From positions 1-64,000 of the forward strand of contig JAEXGR010000023.1 in the NCBI GenBank assembly GCA_023450745.1: 64,000 bases of DNA. Reading direction: 5' to 3'. The notes under the pieces are model-generated. The model ran no database searches, had not been told where the DNA came from, and saw nothing but the letters and a program-made list of their open reading frames with translations. Origin of the DNA: Synergistota bacterium (GTDB lineage Bacteria > Synergistota > Synergistia > Synergistales > Synergistaceae). Positions 1-9,528 of the stretch are shown here, piece after piece (within the stretch, counting starts at the first letter, position 1; every line of letters begins with the position of its first letter). Position numbers and translations under genes: made by a program.

Positions 1-2
1 TC

Positions 3-1265
3 TTTAATTTTGGTTCTCTGCGTTTGGAAGATATGTACAGGTCTTTGGATATGTTTGCCGATTACAAGAGCAAAATAGAGACTCACTTATATAAAAAGCT
101 CTTCAACGGAAGGAAGAAGAATGTCAGCGTCGCGTTTTACGATGTGACGACTTACTATTTTGAGAGCGTCGAGGCCGATGGTTTCAGAAATTTTGGTTTT
201 TCAAAGGATCACAGGGTCGGAGAAGTTCAGGTTTTAATGGGGCTTTTAATAGATGAATGCGGGATTCCGCTTGGATACGAGCTCTTCCCTGGAAACACGT
301 CCGAGTTTAAGACGCTGCTTTCATCTTTGAATAAACTGAAGAAGCAGTATAAGGTCGAGAAAGTGATCGTTGTCGCCGATAGGGGGCTTAATTCCAAAAG
401 CAACCTTGCCAGGATCAAGGAGATGGGTTTCGAATATGTTCTTGCGTTTAAGCTCCGCGGGGCTTCCGACGACGTAAAGGCCGCGGTTCTTTCAAAAGAC
501 GGATTTACGGAGCATCTCGGCGAAGACAGGGGAGATTCATACAGGTTTAAGACGTTGGCGCACACACAGGTCGTAGCCTCTCCGTCCGAGGAAGGAGGAC
601 GAAAAAAGATATTCCTCACTGACCGCCTCATCATAAGTTATTCGTCCAAAAGAGCGGAGAAAGACGCGAAAGACAGAGAGCGTCTGGTCAAAAAGGCAGA
701 GAAACTTGTAGACGCCCCGTCAATGTTCAAAGCAGAGCTCAAGAAGGGCGGAAAGAGCTTTGTCATCGCCGATATAGACGGGAGCTCGCTGAGGCTCGAC
801 GCGGCAAAGATCGCCGAACAGAGCCTCTACGACGAATACTACGGAATACTGAGCAGCGACCCTGAAATAAGTCCGGAAGAGGCGGTGTCGATCCATCACG
901 GTCTTTGGAAAATAGAAGAAAGCTTCAGAATAATGAAGAGCGGCTTGAGGTCGCGTCCATGTTTTGTTTGGACGCCAGAACATATAAAAGGGCACTTCGT
1001 GATCTGTTACTTGGCGCTCGTACTGCAGCGCGTTCTTGAGAAAAAACTTAAGGAGCGCGGCGTTAGCGGAAGTTCTCAGGCAATACAGGCCTCTTTGAAC
1101 GAGGCCAACGTAATGGAGCTCCGCATTAAAGGACAGATATTCTACGCAAAAGAAAAAACTCCCAAGCTCTACGACGAGATAGCGGATACCGTGGGAATAG
1201 CACCTTTAACAACTTACTCTACTAAAACCGCTCTTCAAAAACATTTCCGTCACAGAATCTCCTAA
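3..1265 (+). mobile_element. IS1634-type DDE transposase, 5' truncated by window edge
   Basis: The reading frame is already open at the left edge and continues to a stop at 1263-1265, so the true start lies outside the window. The first in-frame start-like codon (TTG at 24) is not a convincing start. DDE-type catalytic residues are visible: D in YDVTTYYFE, D in VVADRGLNS, and E in WKIEESFRIMKS, followed by a C-terminal region rich in basic residues. The DVTT motif and the WKIEESFRIMKS motif point to the IS1634/IS4-like group, whose members are usually well over 500 residues, which fits the missing N-terminus. A hairpin followed by a T-run lies just downstream. The terminal inverted repeat could not be identified with only one end in view. 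Confidence 0.85.
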
Positions 1266-1301
1266 AGAGTTTTGAACTACGTAAATTATAAAAGATAAAG
1301 A

Positions 1302-1341
1302 GCGCTGAGCTGTGATATACCAACAGCTCTGCGCCTTTTTT
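1302..1341 (+). terminator. Rho-independent terminator after the IS1634 transposase
   Basis: An inverted repeat (GCGC-T-GAGCTGT pairing with ACAGCTC-T-GCGC, one T/T mismatch) is followed by CTTTTTT. It lies 37 bases after the transposase stop codon. Confidence 0.7.
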
Positions 1342-1499
1342 GCTGGGAGAAAGTGCTAAAGTTGGGAAAAAGAGGACGCTCTTGTTTTTTTGTCTGCTCT
1401 TTTGCCGTGATGATTTCATCATTCACCGGTAACACTGATATAACTGCACATTACCGCTCAGTGTGAAAGAACCTTCGCTGACAGTGGTATACTGTTGAC

Positions 1500-2011
1500 A
1501 TTCAAGAGCCTATTTAGTAAATTTTGAGTGGCTTACGCCCAAGGTAATATATAAACAGACCGACGAATTTTCAAAGACCAAAAAGACTTTGCTCGACGGC
1601 TCGTTCTATTCCGCCAAAGCCGGCTATCATCACTATCTGAGCATGGCGAAAAGACATTATGATGTGTATTTGAGTGGGGACAATGTCAAACTTAAGAAAT
1701 ACTTCTACGCCCTGCGTGCTATACTCGCCGCCCGTTGGATTATGAGCAATTACACGCTGCCGCCGATACTCTTCCACGACCTGATGTAGTCACGGCTTGA
1801 AGAATCACTAAAGCCGATAGTAGACATGTTTCTGGAGCGCAAGGCGCATACCTCCGAACTTGGCTCTGGCGATAAAATTGAAGCGCTGGACAAGTATATT
1901 CGGGACAGTTTGGACTACCTTGACGAACATGCCGCAGAAGTGCCTATAACTAAAAGCCCTGACTGGGACAGATTGAACAGGTTGTTCCTTGCACATGTTT
2001 GGGACGAATAA
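1500..2011 (+). pseudogene. RlaP/YcgL-type nucleotidyltransferase remnant (amber stop, N-terminus lost)
   Basis: One frame from about 1500 to 2011 reads as the C-terminal two thirds of an RlaP-type (PF10127, polymerase-beta-like) nucleotidyltransferase: FEWL followed by YK, then YSAKAGYHHYLSMAKRHY, LKKYFYALRAILAARWI, and MFLERKAHTSELG. The frame is broken by a TAG at 1787-1789 and continues in the same phase immediately after it. The N-terminal catalytic GS...DxD part is absent; in-frame stops precede the homologous region. It lies between two IS-rich stretches, so decay after rearrangement is the simplest reading. The family call rests on motif memory, not on a search. Confidence 0.6.
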
Positions 2012-2203
2012 ATATTAATTATTATTTGCCCTTGACAACCATGCCCCACACCATATTATAAGACAAATCAACGACAGGAATCTTTGTTTTCTTCGTCAGG
2101 AGTATCGTATACAATCGCGCCGAATATTCTGCAAGAGCGCAGGATAATACCTTAACATACAAGCTTGGATACACAGTTTTCTTGAGCCAGGAGGCGGGTG
2201 TTG

Positions 2204-3970
2204 ATGTACAAAAAGTGTAAAGATTGTGATATCACTCTACCTTATGAGGCAGATTATTGCTCTAAGTGTGGGAAGCCGCTTCCCAATATCTGTCCGAAAT
2301 GCGGGGCCACTATACAGGATAACGCAAAATTCTGTATGTACTGCGGCACGTCAATATATGATTTCTTGTTGAAAGAATTTACCGACTTGTACTCATCAAA
2401 GGTCATGTGCGAAGACATATACAGGAAATGTTTGTATCTAGCTAAACATGGCAACGAAGAAGCGTTGAGGCAGTTTTATAATTGGCTTGAAAAAGGCTAT
2501 GTGTTCTCTACAGAAATGAAAGATATTGAGAATATGGTTATCCAATGGCTGACGCCGCTGATGGAAAAAGGAGATTTGCAGGCCACCGTCATGCTTGCCA
2601 ACAGGTATTTCGAAGTTGTAAGTAATTTCCATGATTTTGACATGGCAGTTCAGCTCTATAAAAAGGCTGCGGAACAAGGCGACACTCATTCCATGGTGTC
2701 ATTAGGATATATCTATGATAATACTTTTGGTGAATATCCCTGCGAAACGGACGAAGCAAAAGCCATGGAATATTATCTCAAAGCAGCCGAACTTGGCGAT
2801 GACAAGGGCATGTACCATGCAGGGCTACTGTTCCTTTTCCCAGAGCAAGGTGAGCCAGACGTTGATAAAGGTATGCATTGGCTGGTCAAAGCTGCTGATG
2901 ACGGGAATGGTGCGGCTGCATATAAACTCGGAGACCTTTATTCGAATAGTGAAATAGTGCCAAGCATATTGTCAGAAGCAGAATATTATTACACTCGTGC
3001 AACTGAAAATGGTTATGATATTGCCATAGTTCAATTATTGCTCCAATCCGTTAAGAACAAGCTAGCGGAACGTGATACTGTCATTCGCGATGCCTGCAAA
3101 GATGTTGCCGACAAGGTGATTAAAGAACTTGAAAATATGCCAGCGGAAATGTCTGGCGACGATTCATGCTTGAAGAATGTGTGGGAAGAATTCTGTGCTC
3201 AAGTGCAGGGAGAGGAGTCGCCCTTTTTTGAGACTTATCGCGATACTATTGATTCCTTTATTCTCGATGAAGTACAAGAACTTGACCACAGCGTGAAAGT
3301 TGCTATTTGGCAGAGTACGGACGCCTTTTGTGACCTCTCCGACCGAGAGAAGCTGGAGCAAACTGAATTCTGCGAAGAAGGGATCATAACAGATTATATA
3401 TTCAGCAATGCAATTTATGGTAAGGCGGCCGATTATTCAAGCGATAACATAGACAAGTATTTATATAATATTGATGAAGATAAGGAAGTGCCTGACGATT
3501 TTTATCATATTTGTGAGGCCATCACAAATATTTCTGATTACTACGTTGCAAATAGTACCAGCCCAAAAAAGGAATTGGAAGCCAAGTTCTTTGACAAAGT
3601 GAAAAACTTTCTCGACCTATTCTGTGAAGGTGACGAAACTGATGAAGTATACATCTTCGGCTTCCACTTGAGGAACGAAGATGAATTAAGCTATTTTGAT
3701 TTTTGGCTGTCCTCAGATGAGGTCAATGTCACAAAGGGTGGCTCAGTATATGACCCGGCCGTAGGTTCAGACTCGTTTTCAAGTGACATATATCACATTG
3801 ACAGCGGGCGAAACGATTCTGTAGAGGACTTAGACGGCTTCTTGGATTTGGAATATAACTGCAAGGAGCTTATAGATCTTGGTGCACATCTAACCATTGG
3901 CGAAGCCCCTGACGAATTTTCTGATTTGAATGTGGACGAAGACGATGGAAGGAACGAAGACAGCGACTGA
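2204..3970 (+). CDS. Zinc-ribbon / Sel1-repeat protein with acidic C-terminus
   Basis: A 588-residue protein. The N-terminus holds two zinc-ribbon motifs of CxxC type (CKDCD, CSKCG, then CPKCG and CMYCG) within the first 55 residues. This is followed by Sel1-like (TPR-type) repeats at about residues 120-270, recognisable from AVQLYKKAAEQGD, AMEYYLKAAELGDDKGMYHAG and GMHWLVKAADDGNGAAAYKLG. The rest (about 300 residues) is unrecognised and strongly acidic. The ATG at 2204 is preferred because AGGAGG lies 9 bases upstream; GTG at 2198 is in frame but too close to it. It sits with the ankyrin gene between IS elements, has lower GC than the core genes, and looks acquired. Function is unknown; a scaffold role is suggested only by the repeats. 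Confidence 0.8.
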   Translation: MYKKCKDCDITLPYEADYCSKCGKPLPNICPKCGATIQDNAKFCMYCGTSIYDFLLKEFTDLYSSKVMCEDIYRKCLYLAKHGNEEALRQFYNWLEKGYVFSTEMKDIENMVIQWLTPLMEKGDLQATVMLANRYFEVVSNFHDFDMAVQLYKKAAEQGDTHSMVSLGYIYDNTFGEYPCETDEAKAMEYYLKAAELGDDKGMYHAGLLFLFPEQGEPDVDKGMHWLVKAADDGNGAAAYKLGDLYSNSEIVPSILSEAEYYYTRATENGYDIAIVQLLLQSVKNKLAERDTVIRDACKDVADKVIKELENMPAEMSGDDSCLKNVWEEFCAQVQGEESPFFETYRDTIDSFILDEVQELDHSVKVAIWQSTDAFCDLSDREKLEQTEFCEEGIITDYIFSNAIYGKAADYSSDNIDKYLYNIDEDKEVPDDFYHICEAITNISDYYVANSTSPKKELEAKFFDKVKNFLDLFCEGDETDEVYIFGFHLRNEDELSYFDFWLSSDEVNVTKGGSVYDPAVGSDSFSSDIYHIDSGRNDSVEDLDGFLDLEYNCKELIDLGAHLTIGEAPDEFSDLNVDEDDGRNEDSD

Positions 3971-4046
3971 CATTCACATTTCAAGAACACATTGAATTTG
4001 CAGTCATGGCGATAAACGGATTCATTTTCATGGCGAGGTGAACATA

Positions 4047-4775
4047 ATGAGCGGGAAATTATTACCAGTGCGCGACATAGATGCAAAACTCATATGTGCC
4101 ATATATGATTGCAACCCTGACGAAGTGAGGGAATGCATTCGGCTCGGGGCCAACGTGAACTGCGAGACCAATAAGGGGTGGTCTCTTGCGGAGTATGCCT
4201 TTTACCACTACGACGATATGTCCAGCGATAAATGGGACGAGGTCCTGGATATTCTTATCGATTCCGGCATGAACTTCAACAAGCGGCTACGGAGGAACGT
4301 GCCTTTTGGCTTCCCACTCATTCTTGCATTGTATTGGCTTAATGAACCGCTGGGGATAAAGATGATTGAAAGAGGAGCGGAACTAAACATCAAAGACAGA
4401 TTCAGGGTTACGCCGGTCATCGCCGCCGCAAGGTGCAGCAAAGGTATTGCGTTAAAAATGCTGCTTGACAAAGGAGCGGACATAAACGGCAGAGAATCAC
4501 TCCTTGGCTATACGGCCATACATGAAGCCGTGGAGCAAAATTGTCCTGAGAATGTGATACTCTTGGTCGAAGCAGGCGCAGACGTCAACGCTCCTGACTA
4601 CGATGGAATCAGTCCTCTGGCACTTGCCTTGGATGATAAAAGAATCGCGATGGCAAAGCTATTGCTGGACGCTGGCGCTGAACTCGCCGGCGTAGCAGAA
4701 AATCTGCTTACAGATGAAATCCGGGCGTATATTCCCGACAGAACTAGAATTGAAGCCTCTGCGCCGACTGTATGA
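4047..4775 (+). CDS. Ankyrin-repeat protein
   Basis: A 242-residue protein made largely of ankyrin repeats. Examples are CIRLGANVNCETNKGWSLAEYA near the N-terminus, MIERGAELNIKDRFRVTPVIAAA, LLDKGADINGRES...GYTAIHEAVEQ, and LVEAGADVNAPDYDGISPLALAL near the C-terminus. No signal peptide or membrane segment is seen. ATG at 4047 follows GAGGTG by six bases; a GTG at 4038 is also in frame. It starts 76 bases after the zinc-ribbon/Sel1 gene on the same strand, so the two are probably co-transcribed. Ankyrin plus Sel1/TPR proteins suggest protein-protein interaction partners; no enzymatic domain is visible in either. Confidence 0.85.
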   Translation: MSGKLLPVRDIDAKLICAIYDCNPDEVRECIRLGANVNCETNKGWSLAEYAFYHYDDMSSDKWDEVLDILIDSGMNFNKRLRRNVPFGFPLILALYWLNEPLGIKMIERGAELNIKDRFRVTPVIAAARCSKGIALKMLLDKGADINGRESLLGYTAIHEAVEQNCPENVILLVEAGADVNAPDYDGISPLALALDDKRIAMAKLLLDAGAELAGVAENLLTDEIRAYIPDRTRIEASAPTV

Positions 4776-4783
4776 TAGGTCTG

Positions 4784-4818
4784 CCCCTGCCCATAGTTGC
4801 CAGAAAAGAGGCAGGGGT
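4784..4818 (+). terminator. Hairpin after the ankyrin gene
   Basis: GCCCCTGCC pairs with GGCAGGGGT about 18 bases later, directly after the ankyrin stop. The T-run is weak, so this is only a probable terminator. Confidence 0.4.
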
Positions 4819-4847
4819 GTACATTTCACTTTAACAGACCTATGTTC

Positions 4848-5179
4848 TCAGTTACTAAGAAACACGATTACGATGAAAACAGTCCCATCATGAATATGTC
4901 GGCGCGGTTGGACACTGCGGGGCGGGCGGGTTGGACAGTTGCGGCGGGAGAATTGGACAGCCTGCGGCGGAAAGATTTGACAGTACCGCCGCAGACATGC
5001 AGCAGTCTTTAAGTCTTTTTCTGAAATGCCCTTGCGTTTGCGCATGGAATCCTCGCCGCCGATGACAATGCGGTAGGAGTCGTGGACAATACGGTCGCAG
5101 ATGGCGTCGGCCAGCGTTGCCTCACCGATTTTTCTGATGCCATCCGCCCACATCAAATTGCGAGCAGAATATTGTTGAA
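4848..5179 (-). pseudogene. IstB (IS21 helper ATPase) C-terminal fragment
   Basis: The minus-strand frame from about 5175 reads SQYSARNL, then ATLADAICDRIVHDSYRI and SMRKRKGI, which is the C-terminal end of IstB-type ATPases of IS21 elements. The Walker motifs and the rest of the protein are missing. The fragment ends exactly where the left inverted repeat of the ISL3 element starts (5180), so that insertion or a later deletion probably truncated it. The frame stays open into the IS21 terminal repeats to 4848; that part is not expected to be conserved. Confidence 0.6.
4908..4983. repeat. Four TTGGACAG-type repeats at the end of an IS21 element
   Basis: TTGGACA at 4908, TTGGACAG at 4931 and 4953, and TTTGACAG at 4976 are spaced 22-23 bases apart, about two helical turns, with GC-rich GCGGCGG spacers. 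IS21-family ends carry multiple repeats that bind the transposase. The adjacent istB fragment supports this reading. Confidence 0.6.
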
Positions 5180-6519
5180 GCTTTTTGGCGCTTCGCTAAT
5201 TTGAGTGGGCAACATATACATTAGGTATGAGGAGACCACTTAGCTTAAGATAGATCATACTTATAAAGTTTTCTAAATTCCTAAAGCCTTTGCCTCTGGC
5301 CTTTATCTGTTGAATTTGACTGTTGATCCCTTCAGATACTCCAGCAGTGAGCCTGGAGCTGAAGTATCTAAGCACTCCAGCCAAATGTTCTTTCAGTGTT
5401 TTAGCAAAGCTCTTTACAGGTTCCAACCTTGAACGGACAGCCCATGAGAGCCATTTCTTTATTGCAGCTTTTGCTTCGGCCTCTCCCGTGATTATCGCGT
5501 AGATGTCTTGAAAGGTCAGTTTCATCTGATAGGCTTTAGCAGTATGAAGATTCTCATGGCTCAGGGTCGTTAAGGATTGCTTCTGCTTCAATGTCAGGTT
5601 GGAAGGGTTTTTTAGCCAGATGTATTTCGTGCTGGTAATAAGCGGGTTAAGTTTTTGCTCTGTGCGTCGTACTTCGTCTAGAGCTTCATTTAGAAGTTTT
5701 ATGACATGGAATTTATCAAAGGTTACTTCTGCCTTTGGCAAGTTTTCCGCCGCCCCTGATATAAAGGCTGGAGACATATCCATGCTTAGTTTTGTGATCT
5801 TAGCGGCATCGGCTTTATGTTTTACCAGCTCTTCTCTAAAGGATTTTATTGTAGATGCGTCTTTGCCCTTGGTGCAGTACAAAACCTCATGCTTTTTTAT
5901 ATCGACAAACACTGAGATATACCTGTGCCCTTTATGTACCGATGTTTCATCAACGCCAACCGCTGTAACGGCGCTCATATCTTTTTCAGCGTAAGCTTTG
6001 CCAACATGGTTTCGAATTATCCTCCAGAGTCTGGTGTCGTATTCGCCGGTGAGCTTTGCAATATCACTGATCGGCATGGATTGTGCAAGAGTCAGCACCA
6101 GCGCTTCAAAGAGCATAGTAAAGCCGCTGCCGCTCCTTGCCCAAGAGGGCGTTATGAGATGCACCCCGCACTCAGGACATTCCGTTCTCGGCGTCCTCAT
6201 ATGGATATAACACTTGTACTGGAAAAAGTTGAGATGTCGCCATGTCTTTTCGATCGTGTCGCGGAGAGGCATATCAGCATTGCCGCAGATGGGGCATTGG
6301 AACTTTGCTCCGGCGCGAAAGTTCATGTAAATATGAAGTTCACCTTGTTTTTCATCGAAGTTAATTTTTTCAATATAGGTGGTTCCTGGATGCCAAGTGC
6401 CGCTCCGAATAACGCCGTTTGGTTAAACATGGATAGATCTCTTTTGTCTTTCTATTTGTATATATTCTATACGATTCTATCTTTGTTGCCCTCTAGGGTT
6501 AGCGAAGCGCCAGAAAAGC
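5180..6519. mobile_element. ISL3-family insertion sequence
   Basis: The element is bounded by imperfect inverted repeats: 5180-5213 (starts GCTTTTTGGCGCTTCGCTAA, ends GGGCAAC) and 6485-6519 on the opposite strand (GCTTTTCTGGCGCTTCGCTAA, ends GGGCAAC). It carries one transposase gene on the minus strand. I see no clear 8-bp target duplication at the two outer edges, which could mean rearrangement after insertion. Confidence 0.75.
5196..6430 (-). pseudogene. ISL3 transposase with an apparent N-terminal frameshift
   Basis: The main frame (first ATG at 6326, 376 residues) has ISL3 hallmarks: an N-terminal zinc finger (CPICG, then CPECG), the DDE-type stretch with GVDETSVHKGHRY, MDMSPAF, and the VTFDKFHVIKLLNEALDEVRR motif. 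In-frame codons upstream of 6326 also read like the family N-terminus (YIEKINFDEKQGELHIYM). They run into a stop, whereas a neighbouring frame starts at ATG 6430 and reads MFNQTALFGAALGIQEP, the usual ISL3 beginning. The two parts join near 6385 only with a one-base shift. Either the gene is inactivated or translation starts internally. Confidence 0.75.
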
Positions 6520-6548
6520 GTTAGAAAAACGTTAGAAAAGAAACCCTA

Positions 6549-6668
6549 AATATCACGGAGTCAAGGCGAACAAGCCATGGCAATATACGCCGCCAGCTTG
6601 AAGGCATCATGACCATCGGGCTATGTGCCGCGGTATGCGGCGGCGAAGATGGGTATTTTTTCCCATAG
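6549..6668 (+). pseudogene. ISAs1-like transposase N-terminal scrap
   Basis: About 39 codons in one frame read ITESRRTSHGNIRRQLEGI then MTIGLCAAVCGGEDG before a TAG at 6666. This resembles the start of ISAs1-family (H-repeat) transposases, where 'DPR...H.L.DIL.IALCAVICGA' is conserved. No start codon is present at the 5' end and nothing recognisable follows. It abuts the right end of the ISL3 element. Confidence 0.4.
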
Positions 6669-7053
6669 GCCGCCTTCTTAAGGACAGCGGGGCCCACTAT
6701 TGTGCCAGTGTCATTCCCGGCTTCGGCGGTTTTGACACTACAATCCGGCGATACCAAAAACTTTACAAAAAATTGAGACGCGGCAAGCATCGTAGCTTCC
6801 GCGGGTTTTTCTTTTATCACCGGCGCTTGCCCGCTGTCTCTTGCCCGCTTGCCTAATACACTTTAGTCAGCAGGGCGCTTTTCCTTCGGCAGCGCTTCTC
6901 TGACGCGCCTGTCTTAGCGCGCGGGGCCTGTGACTTCTTTTGGTTTCGTGCCATATTTTAGCCGTCGCTGAAAAAGGTGGTAAATCCAGTATTAGTCAGT
7001 AAAAGGTCGCAATAATGCAGAAAATCTGTAGCCACCGGGAGAAAACCAAGATA
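6669..7053. other. Gene-free stretch in the IS graveyard
   Basis: Short overlapping frames on both strands (up to 99 codons) lack start context and recognisable motifs. I see no structured RNA and no clear promoter here. Confidence 0.5.
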
Positions 7054-7176
7054 ATGAAGCCAAAGGCTACGGAAGACCCCCAGGGGAGATTGTTCCAGAA
7101 CAGAGGTCTACAGGGCATCCTTGACAGCAGGAGTGCCCTGAATTGTATCTATCGTCTATCCGGCACTCTTTTATAA
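7054..7176 (+). pseudogene. IS5/IS1182-like transposase N-terminal scrap
   Basis: A 40-codon frame begins MKPKATEDPQGRLFQNR and continues with a region resembling the start of IS5/IS1182-type transposases (typical pattern MKPKxTxxxQxRLFxxxL), then stops. The remaining transposase is absent. The similarity is short and from memory. Confidence 0.35.
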
Positions 7177-7288
7177 TCCCGCCGGTTCCCGCTAAAATAT
7201 ATACCCTGTCCCGCGACGCGTTTCAAAATGCGGGGGAGCCCCGTCCCCATTCCCAAGCCGGCTACGCCCGGCTGGATATCCCCGCTTT

Positions 7289-8398
7289 TCATTTTTCGCC
7301 GGCGATTTTTGCGATGATCTCATCCGCGGCTTCCGGCCTGGCCAGCTGCTTCGCGGCCTCGCGCATTCCCTGCGCGGCCTCGCCGGCGAAGAGGGCGGCT
7401 ATGCTTTCGGCGGCGCGCGCGGGGCGCGGGAGCGGCCAGGCGGCGCCGTTTGCCGTGAGATAGGCCATGTTGAGCTCCTCCTGACCCGGCACCGGGTCGA
7501 TGAGCAGCATCGGCAGCCCCGCGCAGAGCGCCTCCGAGGCGGAGAGTCCGCCGGGCTTCATCACCGCCGCGTCGGCGGCGGCATAGTAGTCCTCCATGTT
7601 GGGTACGAAGCCCTCTATCCTCACGTTGTCTTTATAGCGGAAATATCCCTTCATCTGCCCCAGCAGTCCGCGGTTGCTGCCGCAGATGACGGCAACGCGC
7701 AGATCGCCGCGCTCCGCGAGCGATTTTGCCGCCGCGAAGACCGAGCCCGCGCCGATGCCGCCGCCGCTGACGAGGATCACCCGTTCGTCCCGCGGCAGTC
7801 CGAGCCGGGACCGCGCCTCTTCCTTCGGGGGAAGCCTTTTAAATTTCTGCGCGATGGGCACGCCCGTATCGCTCACATTGTATATGCCGTCGGCAAGACG
7901 CTGCTGGGCGGCGCGCGCGCTGCCCGCGAAGGACCAGGCGAACTCCGCGCTGCGCTGGAAGCGATGGCTCTCAAAATCGGTGTCGGCGCAGTAGACGGGC
8001 ATGCGGCCCCGTTCCGTCTTCGCGAGCTCGGCGGCCCCGAAGTAGTGCGTGAAGACCGCCGCCTCGGTGCCGTTCGCGGCAAAGAGGTTTTTCAGCCGGG
8101 GCAAGTAAAGGCGGCAGAGTTTTTCGTGAACCGCTTCAAAGGCCCGCGCCTGCGCGCCGGGGCGGTCGGAACCCCAGTAGAAGGCTCCCCATAGCCGGGG
8201 GGCGCGGCGCGCCATCGCGACATAGCCCTCCGAAACGGTGTATTTCAACCACGAGGGGATGACGTCCAGAATGTCGCAGCAGACGATACGCCCCTGCGGG
8301 TTATAGGCAAGGAAAGCCTCGCAGAGGGCAAAGGCCGCCGTCCGATGGCCCGTTCCCTCCGAGGCGTAGATCACGGCGAGAGAGTTTAATTTTTTCAT
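7289..8398 (-). CDS. MGDG synthase / UgtP-like glycosyltransferase (GT28 type)
   Basis: A 369-residue protein with the two-domain plan of processive diacylglycerol glycosyltransferases. The N-terminal acceptor domain starts with the glycine-rich SEGTGH loop at residues 13-18. A C-terminal GT28 nucleotide-sugar domain contains ILVSGGGIGAG and MKPGGLSASEALCAGLP. It probably transfers a hexose to a membrane lipid at the inner leaflet; no membrane segment is needed in this family. Its start ATG overlaps the stop of the DHH gene by four bases (8395-8398), so translation is coupled. Some homologues act on lipids other than diacylglycerol, so the exact acceptor is open. Confidence 0.8.
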   Translation of the reverse strand: MKKLNSLAVIYASEGTGHRTAAFALCEAFLAYNPQGRIVCCDILDVIPSWLKYTVSEGYVAMARRAPRLWGAFYWGSDRPGAQARAFEAVHEKLCRLYLPRLKNLFAANGTEAAVFTHYFGAAELAKTERGRMPVYCADTDFESHRFQRSAEFAWSFAGSARAAQQRLADGIYNVSDTGVPIAQKFKRLPPKEEARSRLGLPRDERVILVSGGGIGAGSVFAAAKSLAERGDLRVAVICGSNRGLLGQMKGYFRYKDNVRIEGFVPNMEDYYAAADAAVMKPGGLSASEALCAGLPMLLIDPVPGQEELNMAYLTANGAAWPLPRPARAAESIAALFAGEAAQGMREAAKQLARPEAADEIIAKIAGEK

Positions 8399-9393
8399 AC
8401 AAGTCCTTTGAACAGGTCGCCCAGCGTCACCTTCGGCGCGGCGTTGCGCTCCTTTTCAACCCGAATCGCCGCGAGGATGGAGTCGCGCATCTGTTCCTGG
8501 GTGTAATTGCGCGGGAAGTAGAGCGCCGAGGCGTCCCCATGGCCGCCGCCGCGTATTTTTTTGCCGTCCTTCAGCAGCGCGAGCACCCTGCCCGCGAGGC
8601 CGTCGCGGCTGCGCATCGATATCGCCCAGTCCCCGCCAAGCCTCTTCGCGGCCACCGCCGCCACCTCCGGAGGATTGTCGTCGCGGTCGAGGATGAGGCC
8701 GCAGAAGTCGGAGACGTCGCCGTATTCGAGCACTCCGTCGCAGACGAAGGCCAGCTCGCTGCCCGAACGCCAGATATGCTCCTTGGCCTGCGCGAAGCGC
8801 GCCTCCTGCCGCTCCGTAAATTCTCTCGCCCCATTCAGCTCCGCCGGCGACAGCTCCGCGCGCGGGTTATCCATCAGCCGCGCGAGCATCCCCCACTGGC
8901 CGCACATCGTAACCAGGGCCTGCCAGAGGCGGCTCTCCGGCAGCTGTCCGAGCCAGAGGTCGCGGTCGTTGGCGATCTTCATCACCGGCTCAAGCTCCGC
9001 AAGAATCCGCTGCGTGCGCTCGTCTTTCGCGTTCTCGCGCAGCCAGCGCCAATAGACGAGGGCCCCGCAGTAATCAGTGTCGATGACGGCCCATTTACGG
9101 TTGCCGTACCGCTCAAAGGTGCTTTTATGATGGTCGAAGAGGAAGGGGCGGCGCGAGTCGTTCCACAGCTTGTCTATCTCGTCCACCGTCTGCTCGCGCT
9201 GACAGAAGAGGTCGAGCACGAGCGGCTCCTGCCCGGCGGCAAGCGTCTCCAGGATCAGCATGTCGACATCGCCGTAGCCGGTGAGCGAGATACGCACGAG
9301 GCGGTCGTGATGCTGTACGTGCCAGGCGAGCGCCGCCGCCGCAACGCCGTCGAGATCCGTATGGCTGATTATATGAAGAAGAGGTTTATCCAT
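8395..9393 (-). CDS. DHH-family phosphoesterase (NrnB/oligoribonuclease-like)
   Basis: A 332-residue protein with the DHH superfamily signatures: SHTDLDGVAAAA at residues 10-21 (metal-binding D13 and D15) and DHHKS at 87-91. A C-terminal GGGHGDASALYF corresponds to the substrate-binding GGGH motif of the DHHA1 part. Such enzymes hydrolyse short oligonucleotides or related phosphodiesters with Mn2+. It is the first gene of a two-gene minus-strand unit with the glycosyltransferase. The pairing looks like simple co-transcription, with no obvious pathway link. Close relatives include NrnB and cyclic dinucleotide-degrading proteins, so the natural substrate is not fixed. Confidence 0.8.
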   Translation of the reverse strand: MDKPLLHIISHTDLDGVAAAALAWHVQHHDRLVRISLTGYGDVDMLILETLAAGQEPLVLDLFCQREQTVDEIDKLWNDSRRPFLFDHHKSTFERYGNRKWAVIDTDYCGALVYWRWLRENAKDERTQRILAELEPVMKIANDRDLWLGQLPESRLWQALVTMCGQWGMLARLMDNPRAELSPAELNGAREFTERQEARFAQAKEHIWRSGSELAFVCDGVLEYGDVSDFCGLILDRDDNPPEVAAVAAKRLGGDWAISMRSRDGLAGRVLALLKDGKKIRGGGHGDASALYFPRNYTQEQMRDSILAAIRVEKERNAAPKVTLGDLFKGLV

Positions 9394-9528
9394 TGTAATT
9401 CCTCCGGTTTTTATAAATAATATATCTCACAAAGGGGTGGATGTAAATTAAAAATACCGCAATAAAATACCGGTTCAACGACGGGCGTCCCCGCTGGGGA
9501 TATAATCTGTGAGAAGAGGTGGATAAAA

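Noticed and set aside
1787..1789. In-frame TAG in the RlaP-like fragment as a pyrrolysine codon
   Set aside because: Pyrrolysine is known from methylamine methyltransferases and a few others, the fragment also lacks its catalytic N-terminus, and the MttB protein in this window has no TAG. Decay is simpler.
4908..4983. Regularly spaced repeats as a CRISPR array
   Set aside because: The repeat units are only about 8 bases, the spacing is 22-23 bases, the spacers are similar GC-rich sequence, and an istB tail is adjacent. This is the repeat-bearing end of an IS21 element.
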